From: Lentzea tibetensis
GTDB taxonomy: Bacteria > Actinomycetota > Actinomycetes > Mycobacteriales > Pseudonocardiaceae
Assembly (NCBI RefSeq): GCF_007845675.1
Contig: NZ_VOBR01000035.1
Span: 22,385-86,384, forward strand
Direction of reading: 5' to 3'
Length of the DNA stretch: 64,000 bases
Shown: piece by piece, positions 51,272 through 59,592 of the stretch
Numbering within the stretch: position 1 is the first letter of the stretch
Layout: every line of letters begins with the position of its first letter
Notes under the pieces: generated by a model
What the model was told of the DNA's origin: nothing
The model's input: the letters and a program-made list of their open reading frames with translations, nothing else
Databases searched by the model: none
Program-made: the position numbers and the translations under genes

Positions 51272-51430
51272 TCAGGCGGCGTTGCGGCCCTCATGGCGCG
51301 GCTCGGGAATGCGATGGGTCACTCGGTACCACCAGCTCGGCTGACGGTTCGAACGGCGGTAGTCGCGGACAGCGTGCTCGCGGCGGTAGTCGATCTCCGC
51401 TTTGATCGCTTCCGGGGTCCACTCGGTCAT
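51272..51430 (-). CDS. Small basic protein (52 aa) preceding the LuxR regulator
   Basis: A short frame from ATG 51430 with GAGGAGC 7 bases upstream. It is rich in Arg, Glu and aromatic residues (EIDYRREHAVRDYRRSNRQP, SWWYRVTHR) with no membrane helix. It ends 11 bp before the LuxR regulator start on the same strand, so it is probably co-transcribed. Short EYRR/WW-rich proteins of this type are scattered through actinomycetes; I know of no function. Confidence 0.7.
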   Translation of the reverse strand: MTEWTPEAIKAEIDYRREHAVRDYRRSNRQPSWWYRVTHRIPEPRHEGRNAA

Positions 51431-51528
51431 GTCGTGCTCCTCAGGTCGTTTTCCGCTGACCATGAGGTTCCTGCTGAGGGTGGACCCCTTGCATCCGACG
51501 ATCACGCAGTCCGAGCCCGTCGGATCCC

Positions 51529-54375
51529 TTACCCCACCGCCGACACGGCGCGAGCACGCGCCAGCCGACCCCTTACCTCGTCCGCCTCGGGTGCGTTGAG
51601 CTCGGTGAACAGGGCCAACGCCCGCTGCCAGTGCGCGACCGCCCCGGCGGCACCGAGCCGGTCGAACACCATCGCGAGCCGGTCGTGCGCCAGTGCCTGG
51701 TGGTAGGGCGACACGGCGTCGCAGGCCACAGCGAGCGCGGTCCGCGCACTGGCCATCGCCTCGTCGTACTCGCCGGTCTCCAGCAGGGCGGTGGCCAGGT
51801 CGACGAGACAGGCCGACTCACCGCACTGCTCCTCGACCTCGTGGTACATCCGCAACGCGACCCGCAGCCACGGCTTGGCGTCGCCGTAGCGGGCCGTCGC
51901 CAGGTAGAGGCGGCCGAGGTGGTGGTGGGCGTTGGCCTCGGCCCACTTGGACCCGGCCGCGCGGCTCACCTCCATGGCCTCGCGGTAGTGCGCCTCCGCC
52001 TCCTGGCTGCGACCGAGGTCCTGCAGCGTGTTCGCGACCGTCGTGAGCGCGCGGGCCTGCTGGTGAACGTCCCCTTTGGACCGGGCGACCTCGAGCGCTT
52101 CCCGGTGCGAGGACAGGGCTTCCTCGAACCGCTCGAGCTGCAGCAGCGCGACGCCGAGGTTGAACAGCATCACGAACCGCGCGTCCGCGTCGTCGAGCAT
52201 GGTGGCGGCCTGGAGCGCGGACTCCGTGCTGCGCAACCAGGTTTCACGTTCGGTGCGCAGCCAGAAGAAGCGGGACAGGGTGTACGGCAGCTGCCAGGCG
52301 TGCACCAGCCAGTCGGACGCGAAGGCGAGCTCGGCGGCGGCGATCAGGTTCGCGCGCTCGGCGTCGAACCAGGCCATCGCGTCCGCCGCGCCGGACAGCG
52401 TCGGGACGTGGCGGGGGCGGTACTTGGGCTCGATGAGAACGCTGCCGCGGTTGATCGGCAGCAGCTCGTCCGCGATGTCCGCGCAGTGCAGGTAGTAGTC
52501 GAGCATGCGGCCGGTCGCCGACGTCCGCTCCGGCTCGGGCAGCTCGTCGGCGAGCGTCTTGGTGTAGACGCGGATCAGGTCGTGCGCGACGTAGCGGCCC
52601 GGTTCGCCGACGGTCAGCAGGTTCGCCGCCGTCAACGCGTCCAGCGCGCGTTGCGCCTCGACCAGGCCGACCTCGCCCATGGCGGCCACCACGTGCGGTG
52701 TGAGCGCGGAGCCGGGGTGCAGGCCGAGCACGGCCAGCAGACGCGCTGGCGTGGGCGCCAGGGCCCGGCGCGAGGCATCCAGGGCCGCGCGCACCGTGCC
52801 CTCGCCGTCCTCCAGTCCGAGCGCGGCGAGACGGCCGTGCTCGTCCTGCAGTTCCGCGACGAGCTCGGACACCCGCAGCTTCGGTGACACGGCCAGGCGA
52901 GCGGCGGCGATGCGCAGCGCCAGGGGCAGGCCGTCGCACAACGCGGCCAGCGACCGCAGCGCGGGCATGTCCAGCTCGCTGTGCGAGCGGCCCGCGATGC
53001 GGCCCAGCACCTCGACGGCGGCATCGCGGTCGAGCATGTCCAGCTCGACCAGGCGCGCCTCGACCTGGGCGACGAGCCCGACGAGCCTGCGGCGCGACGT
53101 GACGACCACGCACGACGGCGCACCCGGCAGCAGCGGCAGCAGGTCAGCCGAGCCGCGGACGTTGTCCAGCATCACGAGCATCCGGCGGTCGGCCAGCATG
53201 GTGCGCAGCAACGCCGACCGCTCGTCCACCGACACCGGCAGGTCCGTCGCGGGCACGCCGACGCCGCGCAGGAACCCGTTCAGCACCTCGCCGATCTCCA
53301 GCGGCTCGCGGTTCGGGTCGTAGCCGTGCAGGTCCGCGTACAGCTGGCCGTCCGGGAACTCCTCGCGCACCCGGTGCGCCCAGTGCGAGGCGAGCGCGGT
53401 CTTGCCGACACCGGCGGGGCCGGTCACCACGAGCACGAGGCCGGGGTTCTCCGCGAGGAGCACACCCATGTGCGCGAGCTCGGCGTCGCGGCCGATCAAC
53501 GTGCCGGGCGCGCGCGGCAGCTGCGCGGGAACGGTCGGTGGCGGTGCCGTCTCCACGGGCGGTGGTGGCGGCGCGACGCGCAGCACCGGGCGTTCCGGCT
53601 CGGGGCTCTCCCCCGCGAGCACGGCCTGGTGCACGCGGCGCAGTTCGGGACCGGGCTCGACGCCCAGCTCGTCGATCAGCACGCGACGCGCCTCGCGGTA
53701 CGCGGCCAGCGCCTCGGCCTGACGGCCCGCCTGGCACAGCGCGCGCATCAGCAGCCCGTGCCCGCGCTCGCGCAACGGGTGCTCGGCGACCACCGCGCTG
53801 AGCTGGCCGACCAGCTCACCGCCCTGGCCGATCGCGAGCCCGAGCTCGGCGCGTTCCTCGACGATCGCGAGCTTGCGCTCCACGAGCCGCCCGCGTTCGA
53901 CGTCCGCGAAGAAACCACCGAGACCACCGAGCGGCTCGGCGCGCCACAGCGCCAGCGCCTCGTCCAGCTCGACCGCGGCCGCGTCCAGCTCACCGGCCGC
54001 GCGCAGCTTGTGGGCCGCGGTCACCTTCTGCTCGAACAGGTCGAGGTCCAGCGCACCCGGCTCGACCCGCAGCAGGTAGCCGTCGCCGACCGAGGTCAGC
54101 AGCTCCGCGGGCGCGCGCCGGGCGCGACTCGGCTCCAGTGCGCGTCTCAGCCCGGCGACGTAGGTCTGGACCAGGTTGACCGCGCTGCTGGGCACGGCAT
54201 CGCCCCAGACCGCCTCGATGATCTGGCCGCGACTGACCGGGGTGTTGCGCGCCAGCAGCAGCACGGCGAGCACCGCGCGCTGTTTGGCCGCCCCGAGGTC
54301 AACCTCGTGACCAGCTCGAATCACCCGGAGAAGGCCGAGAACCTCGAACCGCAGGGGTTCCTCGACGTGCGTCAC
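51529..54375 (-). CDS. SARP family regulator with NB-ARC and TPR domains (AfsR-like)
   Basis: A 948-residue regulator: OmpR-like winged helix (about 8-100, FEVLGLLRVIRAGHEVDLGA, VNLVQTYVAGLRRALEP), bacterial transcriptional activation domain (100-255), NB-ARC ATPase with VVTGPAGVGKTALASHWAHR and VMLDNVRGSADLLPLLPG, and C-terminal TPRs (about 700-930). This is the AfsR/large SARP architecture that activates secondary metabolism. GTG start at 54375. No biosynthetic gene cluster is visible within the window, so its regulon lies elsewhere or is pleiotropic. Confidence 0.95.
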   Translation of the reverse strand: MTHVEEPLRFEVLGLLRVIRAGHEVDLGAAKQRAVLAVLLLARNTPVSRGQIIEAVWGDAVPSSAVNLVQTYVAGLRRALEPSRARRAPAELLTSVGDGYLLRVEPGALDLDLFEQKVTAAHKLRAAGELDAAAVELDEALALWRAEPLGGLGGFFADVERGRLVERKLAIVEERAELGLAIGQGGELVGQLSAVVAEHPLRERGHGLLMRALCQAGRQAEALAAYREARRVLIDELGVEPGPELRRVHQAVLAGESPEPERPVLRVAPPPPPVETAPPPTVPAQLPRAPGTLIGRDAELAHMGVLLAENPGLVLVVTGPAGVGKTALASHWAHRVREEFPDGQLYADLHGYDPNREPLEIGEVLNGFLRGVGVPATDLPVSVDERSALLRTMLADRRMLVMLDNVRGSADLLPLLPGAPSCVVVTSRRRLVGLVAQVEARLVELDMLDRDAAVEVLGRIAGRSHSELDMPALRSLAALCDGLPLALRIAAARLAVSPKLRVSELVAELQDEHGRLAALGLEDGEGTVRAALDASRRALAPTPARLLAVLGLHPGSALTPHVVAAMGEVGLVEAQRALDALTAANLLTVGEPGRYVAHDLIRVYTKTLADELPEPERTSATGRMLDYYLHCADIADELLPINRGSVLIEPKYRPRHVPTLSGAADAMAWFDAERANLIAAAELAFASDWLVHAWQLPYTLSRFFWLRTERETWLRSTESALQAATMLDDADARFVMLFNLGVALLQLERFEEALSSHREALEVARSKGDVHQQARALTTVANTLQDLGRSQEAEAHYREAMEVSRAAGSKWAEANAHHHLGRLYLATARYGDAKPWLRVALRMYHEVEEQCGESACLVDLATALLETGEYDEAMASARTALAVACDAVSPYHQALAHDRLAMVFDRLGAAGAVAHWQRALALFTELNAPEADEVRGRLARARAVSAVG

Positions 54376-54643
54376 CGACCTGTCCTTCGCCGCAGGGCCG
54401 CGATGGAGCTCGTGATCACTTCAGTCCGGCTCCAGTCGTGCTGTAGAACGCATTCTTACGCTAAGCGTGTCCAACCAACCACAGACGGCGAGATCGACAG
54501 CCAAGCTGAGATCAAGCAGTCCAAGGAGGTTGGGCCAGACGGCGGATCTTCCGCTCGTCTCCATGATCGACGTGGGTCGGCCGGCGTGCAAGGGGCATCC
54601 AGCCCGCGGCGGCGGAACGCCGGCCGGCTCACGTCCCCTAAGT
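54376..54643. other. Gene-free interval upstream of the SARP gene
   Basis: Promoter region of the SARP regulator and downstream region of dedA. It is visibly less GC-rich near 54440-54530 than its surroundings, as expected for a promoter. No ORF with a ribosome binding site was found. Confidence 0.4.
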
Positions 54644-54679
54644 CGAAGGCCCCGCCCATCCCACCGGGCGGGGCCTTCG
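54644..54679 (-). terminator. Terminator of dedA
   Basis: Perfect 14-bp arms (CGAAGGCCCCGCCC / GGGCGGGGCCTTCG) with an 8-base loop, 31 bp past the dedA stop codon. Confidence 0.75.
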
Positions 54680-54710
54680 CTGTGTTTGGCGGCAGTTGGG
54701 CAACCGTCGA

Positions 54711-55355
54711 TCAGACGCGTTCGAGCGGGCGAGCCTCCTCGACAGCAGCGGCCCGGCGGCGCTTGCGCACCCACAGGGCGACCCCGGCTACGGCGAGCGC
54801 GCCGAAGAGCACCCAGCTGACCTTGCCCAGCGTCGCCTCGATGTACTTCGCCGAAGCCCCGGCCGCGGCACCGATCCCGATGTGCAACCCGGACCAGGCG
54901 ACGGCACCGGCGGCTGCCGCGGGCAGGAACCGGTGGAACTCCAGCCCCGAAGCGCCGGCGCTGGCCGGCGTGAGAGTCCGGACGACCGGCAGGAACCGCG
55001 CGAAGAACACCGCGATCGGTCCGCGCCTCCGCAGCAGCTCCCCCGCCCGGTCCCAGTGCTGGACGCCGATCTTGCGGATGAGCCTGGTCTCCCGCAGCCG
55101 GTCGCCGTACTTCCGCCCGATCGTGTACCCGATGCAGTCACCGGCGATCGCGCACACCGACACCACGAGCCACAGCACGAGGAAGCGGGGCACGGACACC
55201 GCGGTCGTCGCCGCGATCAGCAGCCCCGACTCTCCCGGCGCGATGAACCCCAGCCCGAGCGTGCACTCCGCGAGCACCAGCAGACCGGTGGCCGCGACGA
55301 CCGCCGGTTGCGGCAACGCCGCCAGGCCTTGGAGCGCGTCCGTCAGCAACGCCAT
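54711..55355 (-). CDS. DedA family membrane protein
   Basis: A 214-residue SNARE-associated/DedA protein, now regarded as a family of lipid (undecaprenyl phosphate or phospholipid) flippases driven by the membrane potential. Features: ECTLGLGFIAPGESGLLIAA, GDCIGYTIGRKYGD (the G-x-x-x-G-x-x-x-G helix), FFARFLPVVRTLTPASAGAS with the two essential arginines, and about four further helices. Its ribosome binding site lies in the 3' arm of a strong stem-loop, see 55358-55404. Confidence 0.92.
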   Translation of the reverse strand: MALLTDALQGLAALPQPAVVAATGLLVLAECTLGLGFIAPGESGLLIAATTAVSVPRFLVLWLVVSVCAIAGDCIGYTIGRKYGDRLRETRLIRKIGVQHWDRAGELLRRRGPIAVFFARFLPVVRTLTPASAGASGLEFHRFLPAAAAGAVAWSGLHIGIGAAAGASAKYIEATLGKVSWVLFGALAVAGVALWVRKRRRAAAVEEARPLERV

Positions 55356-55357
55356 GA

Positions 55358-55404
55358 GAAATCCCCCTTCGGTGAACGGCGTTAGTTCACCAAAGGGGGA
55401 TTTC
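55358..55404 (-). promoter_or_regulatory. Stem-loop burying the dedA ribosome binding site
   Basis: Twenty-bp arms with one mismatch (GAAATCCCCCTTCGGTGAAC and GTTCACCAAAGGGGGATTTC on the plus strand), loop of 7. In the minus-strand transcript the 3' arm includes AAGGGGGA, the only Shine-Dalgarno candidate, and ends 2 bases before the dedA ATG. It may also terminate the upstream DUF397 transcript. Confidence 0.7.
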
Positions 55405-55451
55405 GGTGCACATCAGACTCCGGGCCGGAGTGATATCAGACCCAGGTCGTA

Positions 55452-55646
55452 CTAGCGGGCGACGAAATCACCCGACTTGGCTGCCGAAAGGAAACTGGTC
55501 CATCCCGGTGTGCCGAAGTCCAACCGTCCTCCGAACGCGTTCTTCGAGTCGCGCACGGCCGCTCCGGCCGTGATCATCGCGATCTCGACGCAGTCTGGTC
55601 CGGCTGCGGACGAACGCGTGCTCTTGCGCCAGTTCAGGCTTTCCAC
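55452..55646 (-). CDS. DUF397 domain protein
   Basis: A 64-residue protein with the DUF397 core LNWRKSTRSSAAGPDCVEIA, VRDSKNAFGGRLDF and a terminal WTSFLSAAKSGDF. In actinomycetes DUF397 proteins pair with XRE-DUF5753 regulators, as WhiJ-type systems do, and modulate DNA binding. It follows the XRE gene by 18 bp in the same direction, so the two form an operon. Confidence 0.92.
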   Translation of the reverse strand: MESLNWRKSTRSSAAGPDCVEIAMITAGAAVRDSKNAFGGRLDFGTPGWTSFLSAAKSGDFVAR

Positions 55647-55664
55647 TGCTGTTCACTCCCGGTC

Positions 55665-56513
55665 CTACGCGAGAGCGCGAGCGATATCCGTGATCAGGAC
55701 GGACGAATCCTCGGGACTCAACGCAGTCGTCACGAGACGCTCGAACATCTCTGCGTACCTTTGGACGTCAGTTGGCTGCTCCAAATAGACGCCGCTTCTA
55801 GTGCTTTCGATGTATACCACGTCCGGATCGAGCTTCTCGGGAAAGGCCAGGATCACGAACGGGCCATCCATCCCAGCGTGACCGCCCGCACTGAAAGGGA
55901 CGATCTGAAGGGTGACGTTCACGAGAGAACCGACTTCGAGGAGTCGCTTCATCTGCGAGCGCATCACCGATCGGCCGCCGACGAGCCTGCGCAGGGCGGC
56001 TTCGTCGATCACGACGTGCAGGCGCAACGGGTCTTCCTCGTACAGCAGCGCCTGCCGCGCGGTGCGCAGCGCGACGCGCCGGTCGATCTCGGCCTTCGTC
56101 GCCGAGGGCAGCACCTCGGAGATCAACGACCTGGTGTACGCCTCGCACTGGAGCAGGCCGGGGATCATGAGTCCCTGGTAGGTGCGCATGGCCTCGGCGT
56201 CGGCCTCGTAGCCGACGTAGCGGCCGGGCACGATGTCACCGAACTCGTCCCACCACGCCTTGCGGCGCGCCTCCCTGGCCAGCTGGACCAGCTCTTCGAG
56301 CGTTTCGTCATCAGCGCTGTAGGCGGTGAGCATGTCCCGCACGTCGCGCGGGCTCACCCCCACCCGTCCGGTCTCGATCCGGCTGATCTTGGAAGCCGAG
56401 CACTCGAGCCGCTCTCCGACCTCCTCGATCGTCAGCGAAGCCTCCTCCCGCAGCCTGCGCAGCTCGGAAACGAGCCTGCGCTTGCGCAGGGTGGGACTGC
56501 TTCCCCGTGCCAT
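55665..56513 (-). CDS. XRE helix-turn-helix regulator with DUF5753 domain
   Basis: A 282-residue WhiJ-like regulator. N-terminal HTH (about residues 17-72: LRRLREEASLTIEEVGERLE, CSASKISRIETGRVGVSPRD) and a C-terminal DUF5753 ligand/partner domain (VPGRYVGYEADAEAMRTYQG, LQCEAYTRSL, LRRLVGGRSVMRSQMKRLLE). Forms an operon with the DUF397 gene and is divergent from a CxxC-containing small protein gene. Such pairs act in developmental control or as toxin-antitoxin-like modules in streptomycetes. Confidence 0.93.
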   Translation of the reverse strand: MARGSSPTLRKRRLVSELRRLREEASLTIEEVGERLECSASKISRIETGRVGVSPRDVRDMLTAYSADDETLEELVQLAREARRKAWWDEFGDIVPGRYVGYEADAEAMRTYQGLMIPGLLQCEAYTRSLISEVLPSATKAEIDRRVALRTARQALLYEEDPLRLHVVIDEAALRRLVGGRSVMRSQMKRLLEVGSLVNVTLQIVPFSAGGHAGMDGPFVILAFPEKLDPDVVYIESTRSGVYLEQPTDVQRYAEMFERLVTTALSPEDSSVLITDIARALA

Positions 56514-56674
56514 GAACGCACCTTCCGCGAAGAGCCAGCACAGCCACGGGACAGTTTCGACGCAAAAGACCGGCGAGGCAAAGCGACGTCATCCATTCGT
56601 GTAGTGCAACTTGCAGATCAAGCGTCGCGGGCAGCACGCTGCCCTTGGCAAACCCTGCGAGGAGGCGACACCCG

Positions 56675-57013
56675 ATGGAGAGCGGCGAGCATTCCGGAGC
56701 CGTCACAGTCTTCCGTCAGCTGGACCGGTCGTTGCACGACCACCTCGCCACACTCGAAAGCCTCGCCCGACGCGGTGACGACCAGACCGCCGTCGTGCTC
56801 GCCCGCAACGAGCTCCCCCGCGTCGTCGCCGTCGTGCGCGCGCTGCTCGACGAGCATCACCCGGACGAGCACGGCCGCTGCCCCACGTGCCGGCGCGGCT
56901 GGTGGAGCCGCCGCATGCCCGCGCCGTGCCGCGCGTACCTCAGCGCCCAGCTGTGCCTGACGCTCGCCGAGCAGGAGCCGTCGCACGGCAAGCACCTGCG
57001 CCGCGTCGGTTAA
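56675..57013 (+). CDS. Small protein with CxxC motif, divergent from XRE regulator
   Basis: A 112-residue soluble protein. GGAGG lies 9-13 bases upstream of the ATG at 56675. The N-terminal two thirds are helical (VFRQLDRSLHDHLATLESLA, VVLARNELPRVVAVVRALLD). Then comes CPTCRRGWWSRRMPAPC, with a CxxC and a third Cys that may bind zinc, and LTLAEQEPSHGKHLR. Similar proteins are common beside XRE-DUF397 loci in Pseudonocardiales, but the function is unknown. Confidence 0.75.
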   Translation: MESGEHSGAVTVFRQLDRSLHDHLATLESLARRGDDQTAVVLARNELPRVVAVVRALLDEHHPDEHGRCPTCRRGWWSRRMPAPCRAYLSAQLCLTLAEQEPSHGKHLRRVG

Positions 57014-57295
57014 CCAGGCGTAACCGCGAGTACCAAGATCACCCCGGTTGGCTGACATTAGTGCAATCGGGCCGGTGTGACCGTCATCATGGTGACGGCG
57101 ACGCGGCCAGATTCCCGCCGACACGGAGGTGCACACCCGTGCCGACACACGAGCACCGCGCCGCGGCCGAGCCGAAGCTCGCGGCCGTCCGGCAGCGTTC
57201 CCCGCTGCGCTTAGGACGCTTGTAGCCCACTTCTCATGACCTCACGCCCCGTACTCGCGGGGCCATGTCGTGCGCCCAGCAGAAGGAAGATCAAC
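57014..57295. other. Intergenic leader of the SulP-carbonic anhydrase gene
   Basis: Promoter and leader of the transporter gene. A 28-codon frame from GTG 57139 to 57225 with GGAGG in front could be a leader peptide, but its sequence (MPTHEHRAAAEPKLAAVRQR) has no recognisable attenuation signature. AAGGAAG precedes the true start at 57296. Confidence 0.35.
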
Positions 57296-59527
57296 ATGAA
57301 CAACCCGCACCCGAACAGGTCCCACGCAGGCGAGCACACCACGGCCGGACCTCCGCCGAGAGTCGTGACGCTGCTGCGCCACGACCTGCCGGCCTCGTTC
57401 GTGATCTTCCTGATCTCCATCCCGATCTCGCTCGGCATCGCGGTCGCCACGGGCGCACCGCTGATCGCCGGAATCGTCTCCGCCGTCGTCGGCGGTGTTG
57501 TCGTCGGAGCCCTCAGCGGAGCACCGCTGCAGGTGAGCGGACCGGCGACCGGCCTGGTCGTGATCACCGCCGGCCTCGTCGCCCAGTACGGCTGGCCCGC
57601 GACGGCCGCCATCACCCTCGCCGCCGGACTGCTGCAGATCGCGCTGGGCCTCACCGGCATCGGCAAGCTCGCGCTCTCGCTCTCCCCCGCCGTCGTGCAC
57701 GGCATGCTGGCCGGCATCGGCATCTCGATCGCGGCGGGCCAGCTCGTCGTGGTGCTCGGCGGTTCCGCGGCCAGCTCGGTGCTGGCGAACCTGGGGCGGT
57801 TGCCCGCGGAGCTGGGCAGCACGCACATCGGCTCGCTCGTCGCGGGCACCGTCACCGTCGCCGCGATGCTGCTGTGGCCTCGGGTGCCGCGCTCGTCGCT
57901 CGTCCCGGCGCCGCTCGTCGCGGTCGGCGCGGGCACGCTGGTGACCGTCCTGCTGCCGCTCGACCTCGCGCGGGTGTCCCTGCCCGGCCACCCGCTGGAC
58001 CAGATCGTGCTGCCGGAGATGCCGCGCGGCAGCGTGGCAGGCGTCGTCGCGGCCGTGGTGACCGTGGCGCTGGTGGCGAGCGTCGAGTCGCTGCTGTCCG
58101 CCGTCGCCGTCGACAAGCTGCACGACGGTCCCCGCGCGAAGCTCGACCGCGAGCTGATCGCGCAGGGCACCGGCAACGCCATCGCGGGCGCGCTCGGCGG
58201 CCTGCCCATCAGCGGCGGCATCGCACGCAGTTCCACGAACGTCGCCGCGGGTGCGCGGACGCGCAACTCCGCCGTGCTGCACGGGATCTGGATCGCGGTG
58301 TTCGTGATCGCGCTCGGCAGCGTGCTCGAGCACATCCCGCTCGCCGCGCTCGCCGGCGTGCTGCTGGTCGTCGGCGTGCGGCTCGTGTCCGTCGCCCGCA
58401 TGCGAACCCTGTTGCGGCACAGGGAGTTCGTCGTCTACCTCGCGACCGTGCTCGGGGTCGTCGTCTTCGGGCTGCTGGAGGGCGTCGTCTTCGGTCTCGC
58501 GATCGCACTGCTGCGCGCGCTGGTCCGGCTGACGCACTGCTCGGTGCGCGTCGACGGCGACCGCGTGTGCGTTCGCGGCTCACTGGTGTTCCTCGGCGTC
58601 GGCAGGCTCCTGCGCGAGCTGCGGCGCATCCCCTCCGGGCGCGAGATCGTGCTGGAGCTGCACGTCGACTACCTGGACCACGCCTCGTACGAGGCGATCA
58701 ACGATTGGCGCGAGGGCTACGAGCGCCTCGGCGGCCGGGTGGAGGTCGACGAGGTGCACGACACCTGGTACGACCGCGCGCACCAGGGCAAGCCGGGGCG
58801 GCGCAAGACGTTGCCCGGTCCGCTGCCGCGCTGGTTCGCCCCGTGGTCGCACTGGCAGGGCGGCGCCGTGGTGGCGTTGCCGGCGCAGCGCGGTGAGAGC
58901 GACCCGATGCTCAAGGGCATGCACGAGTTCGAGCGCCGGTCGGCGGCGCTGGTGCGCCCGTTCCTCGCCGAGCTCGCGGCGCAGGGGCAACGCCCGCAAC
59001 AGCTGTTCATCACCTGCGCCGACTCCCGCGTGGTGCCGAACATGATCACCACGTCCGGTCCGGGTGACCTGTTCTGCCTGCGCAACATCGGCAACCTGGT
59101 GCCCTCGTACGGTTCGGACGACCGCTCGGTCGGCGCGGCCGTCGAGTTCGCCGTGGAGTCACTCGGCGTCACGACGATCGTCGTGTGCGGACACTCGGAC
59201 TGCGGCGCGATGAAGGCGCTCGTGAAGGGCTCGGCCACGCGCGGCTCGCACCTGCACACGTGGCTGCGCAACGCCGAGCCGTCGCTGATCCGGTTCCACG
59301 AACCGTCGGCGCCCGGCTGCGCGGACCTGCCCATCACCGACCGGCTGGCCGTCGCGAACGTGGCGCAGCAGCTGGACAACCTGCTCGGCTACCCGAGCGT
59401 ACGCGAGGCGATCGCGTCGGGCTCGGTGTCGCTGGTCGGGATGTACTTCGACATCTCGCAGGCCCGCGTGTACCTGGTGAACCCGGACCGCAACGCCCTC
59501 GAGCCCGTGCCCGCCCCCGCTCACTGA
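57296..59527 (+). CDS. SulP transporter fused to beta-carbonic anhydrase
   Basis: A 743-residue fusion. The N-terminal SulP part (about 1-420, 10-12 helices) has PISLGIAVATGAPLIAGIVS and SGPATGLVVITAG; a STAS-like segment (about 420-500, VCVRGSLVFLGVGRLLRELR) follows. The C-terminal beta-carbonic anhydrase (about 530-740) has zinc ligands C574, H633 and C636 and the dyad D576-R578 (CADSRVVPNM, VVCGHSDCGAMK). The combination suggests bicarbonate transport with CO2/HCO3- conversion at the membrane, more likely than sulfate uptake. Start chosen by AGGAAG. Confidence 0.93.
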   Translation: MNNPHPNRSHAGEHTTAGPPPRVVTLLRHDLPASFVIFLISIPISLGIAVATGAPLIAGIVSAVVGGVVVGALSGAPLQVSGPATGLVVITAGLVAQYGWPATAAITLAAGLLQIALGLTGIGKLALSLSPAVVHGMLAGIGISIAAGQLVVVLGGSAASSVLANLGRLPAELGSTHIGSLVAGTVTVAAMLLWPRVPRSSLVPAPLVAVGAGTLVTVLLPLDLARVSLPGHPLDQIVLPEMPRGSVAGVVAAVVTVALVASVESLLSAVAVDKLHDGPRAKLDRELIAQGTGNAIAGALGGLPISGGIARSSTNVAAGARTRNSAVLHGIWIAVFVIALGSVLEHIPLAALAGVLLVVGVRLVSVARMRTLLRHREFVVYLATVLGVVVFGLLEGVVFGLAIALLRALVRLTHCSVRVDGDRVCVRGSLVFLGVGRLLRELRRIPSGREIVLELHVDYLDHASYEAINDWREGYERLGGRVEVDEVHDTWYDRAHQGKPGRRKTLPGPLPRWFAPWSHWQGGAVVALPAQRGESDPMLKGMHEFERRSAALVRPFLAELAAQGQRPQQLFITCADSRVVPNMITTSGPGDLFCLRNIGNLVPSYGSDDRSVGAAVEFAVESLGVTTIVVCGHSDCGAMKALVKGSATRGSHLHTWLRNAEPSLIRFHEPSAPGCADLPITDRLAVANVAQQLDNLLGYPSVREAIASGSVSLVGMYFDISQARVYLVNPDRNALEPVPAPAH

Positions 59528-59529
59528 TC

Positions 59530-59581
59530 GCCATGGGGGGAGCTTCACGGCGGTCTGCGCTGGGAAAGCTCCCCCCATGGC
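59530..59581. repeat. Dispersed palindromic element, copy 2
   Basis: Perfect 16-bp outer arms (GCCATGGGGGGAGCTT and complement) around an interior that keeps CGCTGGGAAAGCTCCC on one side but has diverged on the other. Same design as 22179-22233. It sits 2 bp after the transporter stop and 11 bp before the kinase start, so it may terminate the former. Confidence 0.75.
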
Positions 59582-59592
59582 AGGCTGGTGGG

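Noticed and set aside
48861-51344. Open frame of 827 codons on the plus strand
   Set aside because: Antisense to the LuxR-type regulator, which has full domain support; composition is typical of a shadow frame.
52981-55455. Open frame of 824 codons on the plus strand across the SARP and DedA genes
   Set aside because: Runs opposite two well-supported genes and has no recognisable motif.
57139-57225. 28-codon frame upstream of the SulP-carbonic anhydrase gene
   Set aside because: A GGAGG is present, but the peptide has no attenuation or leader signature and no overlap with the downstream start; kept only as a remark.
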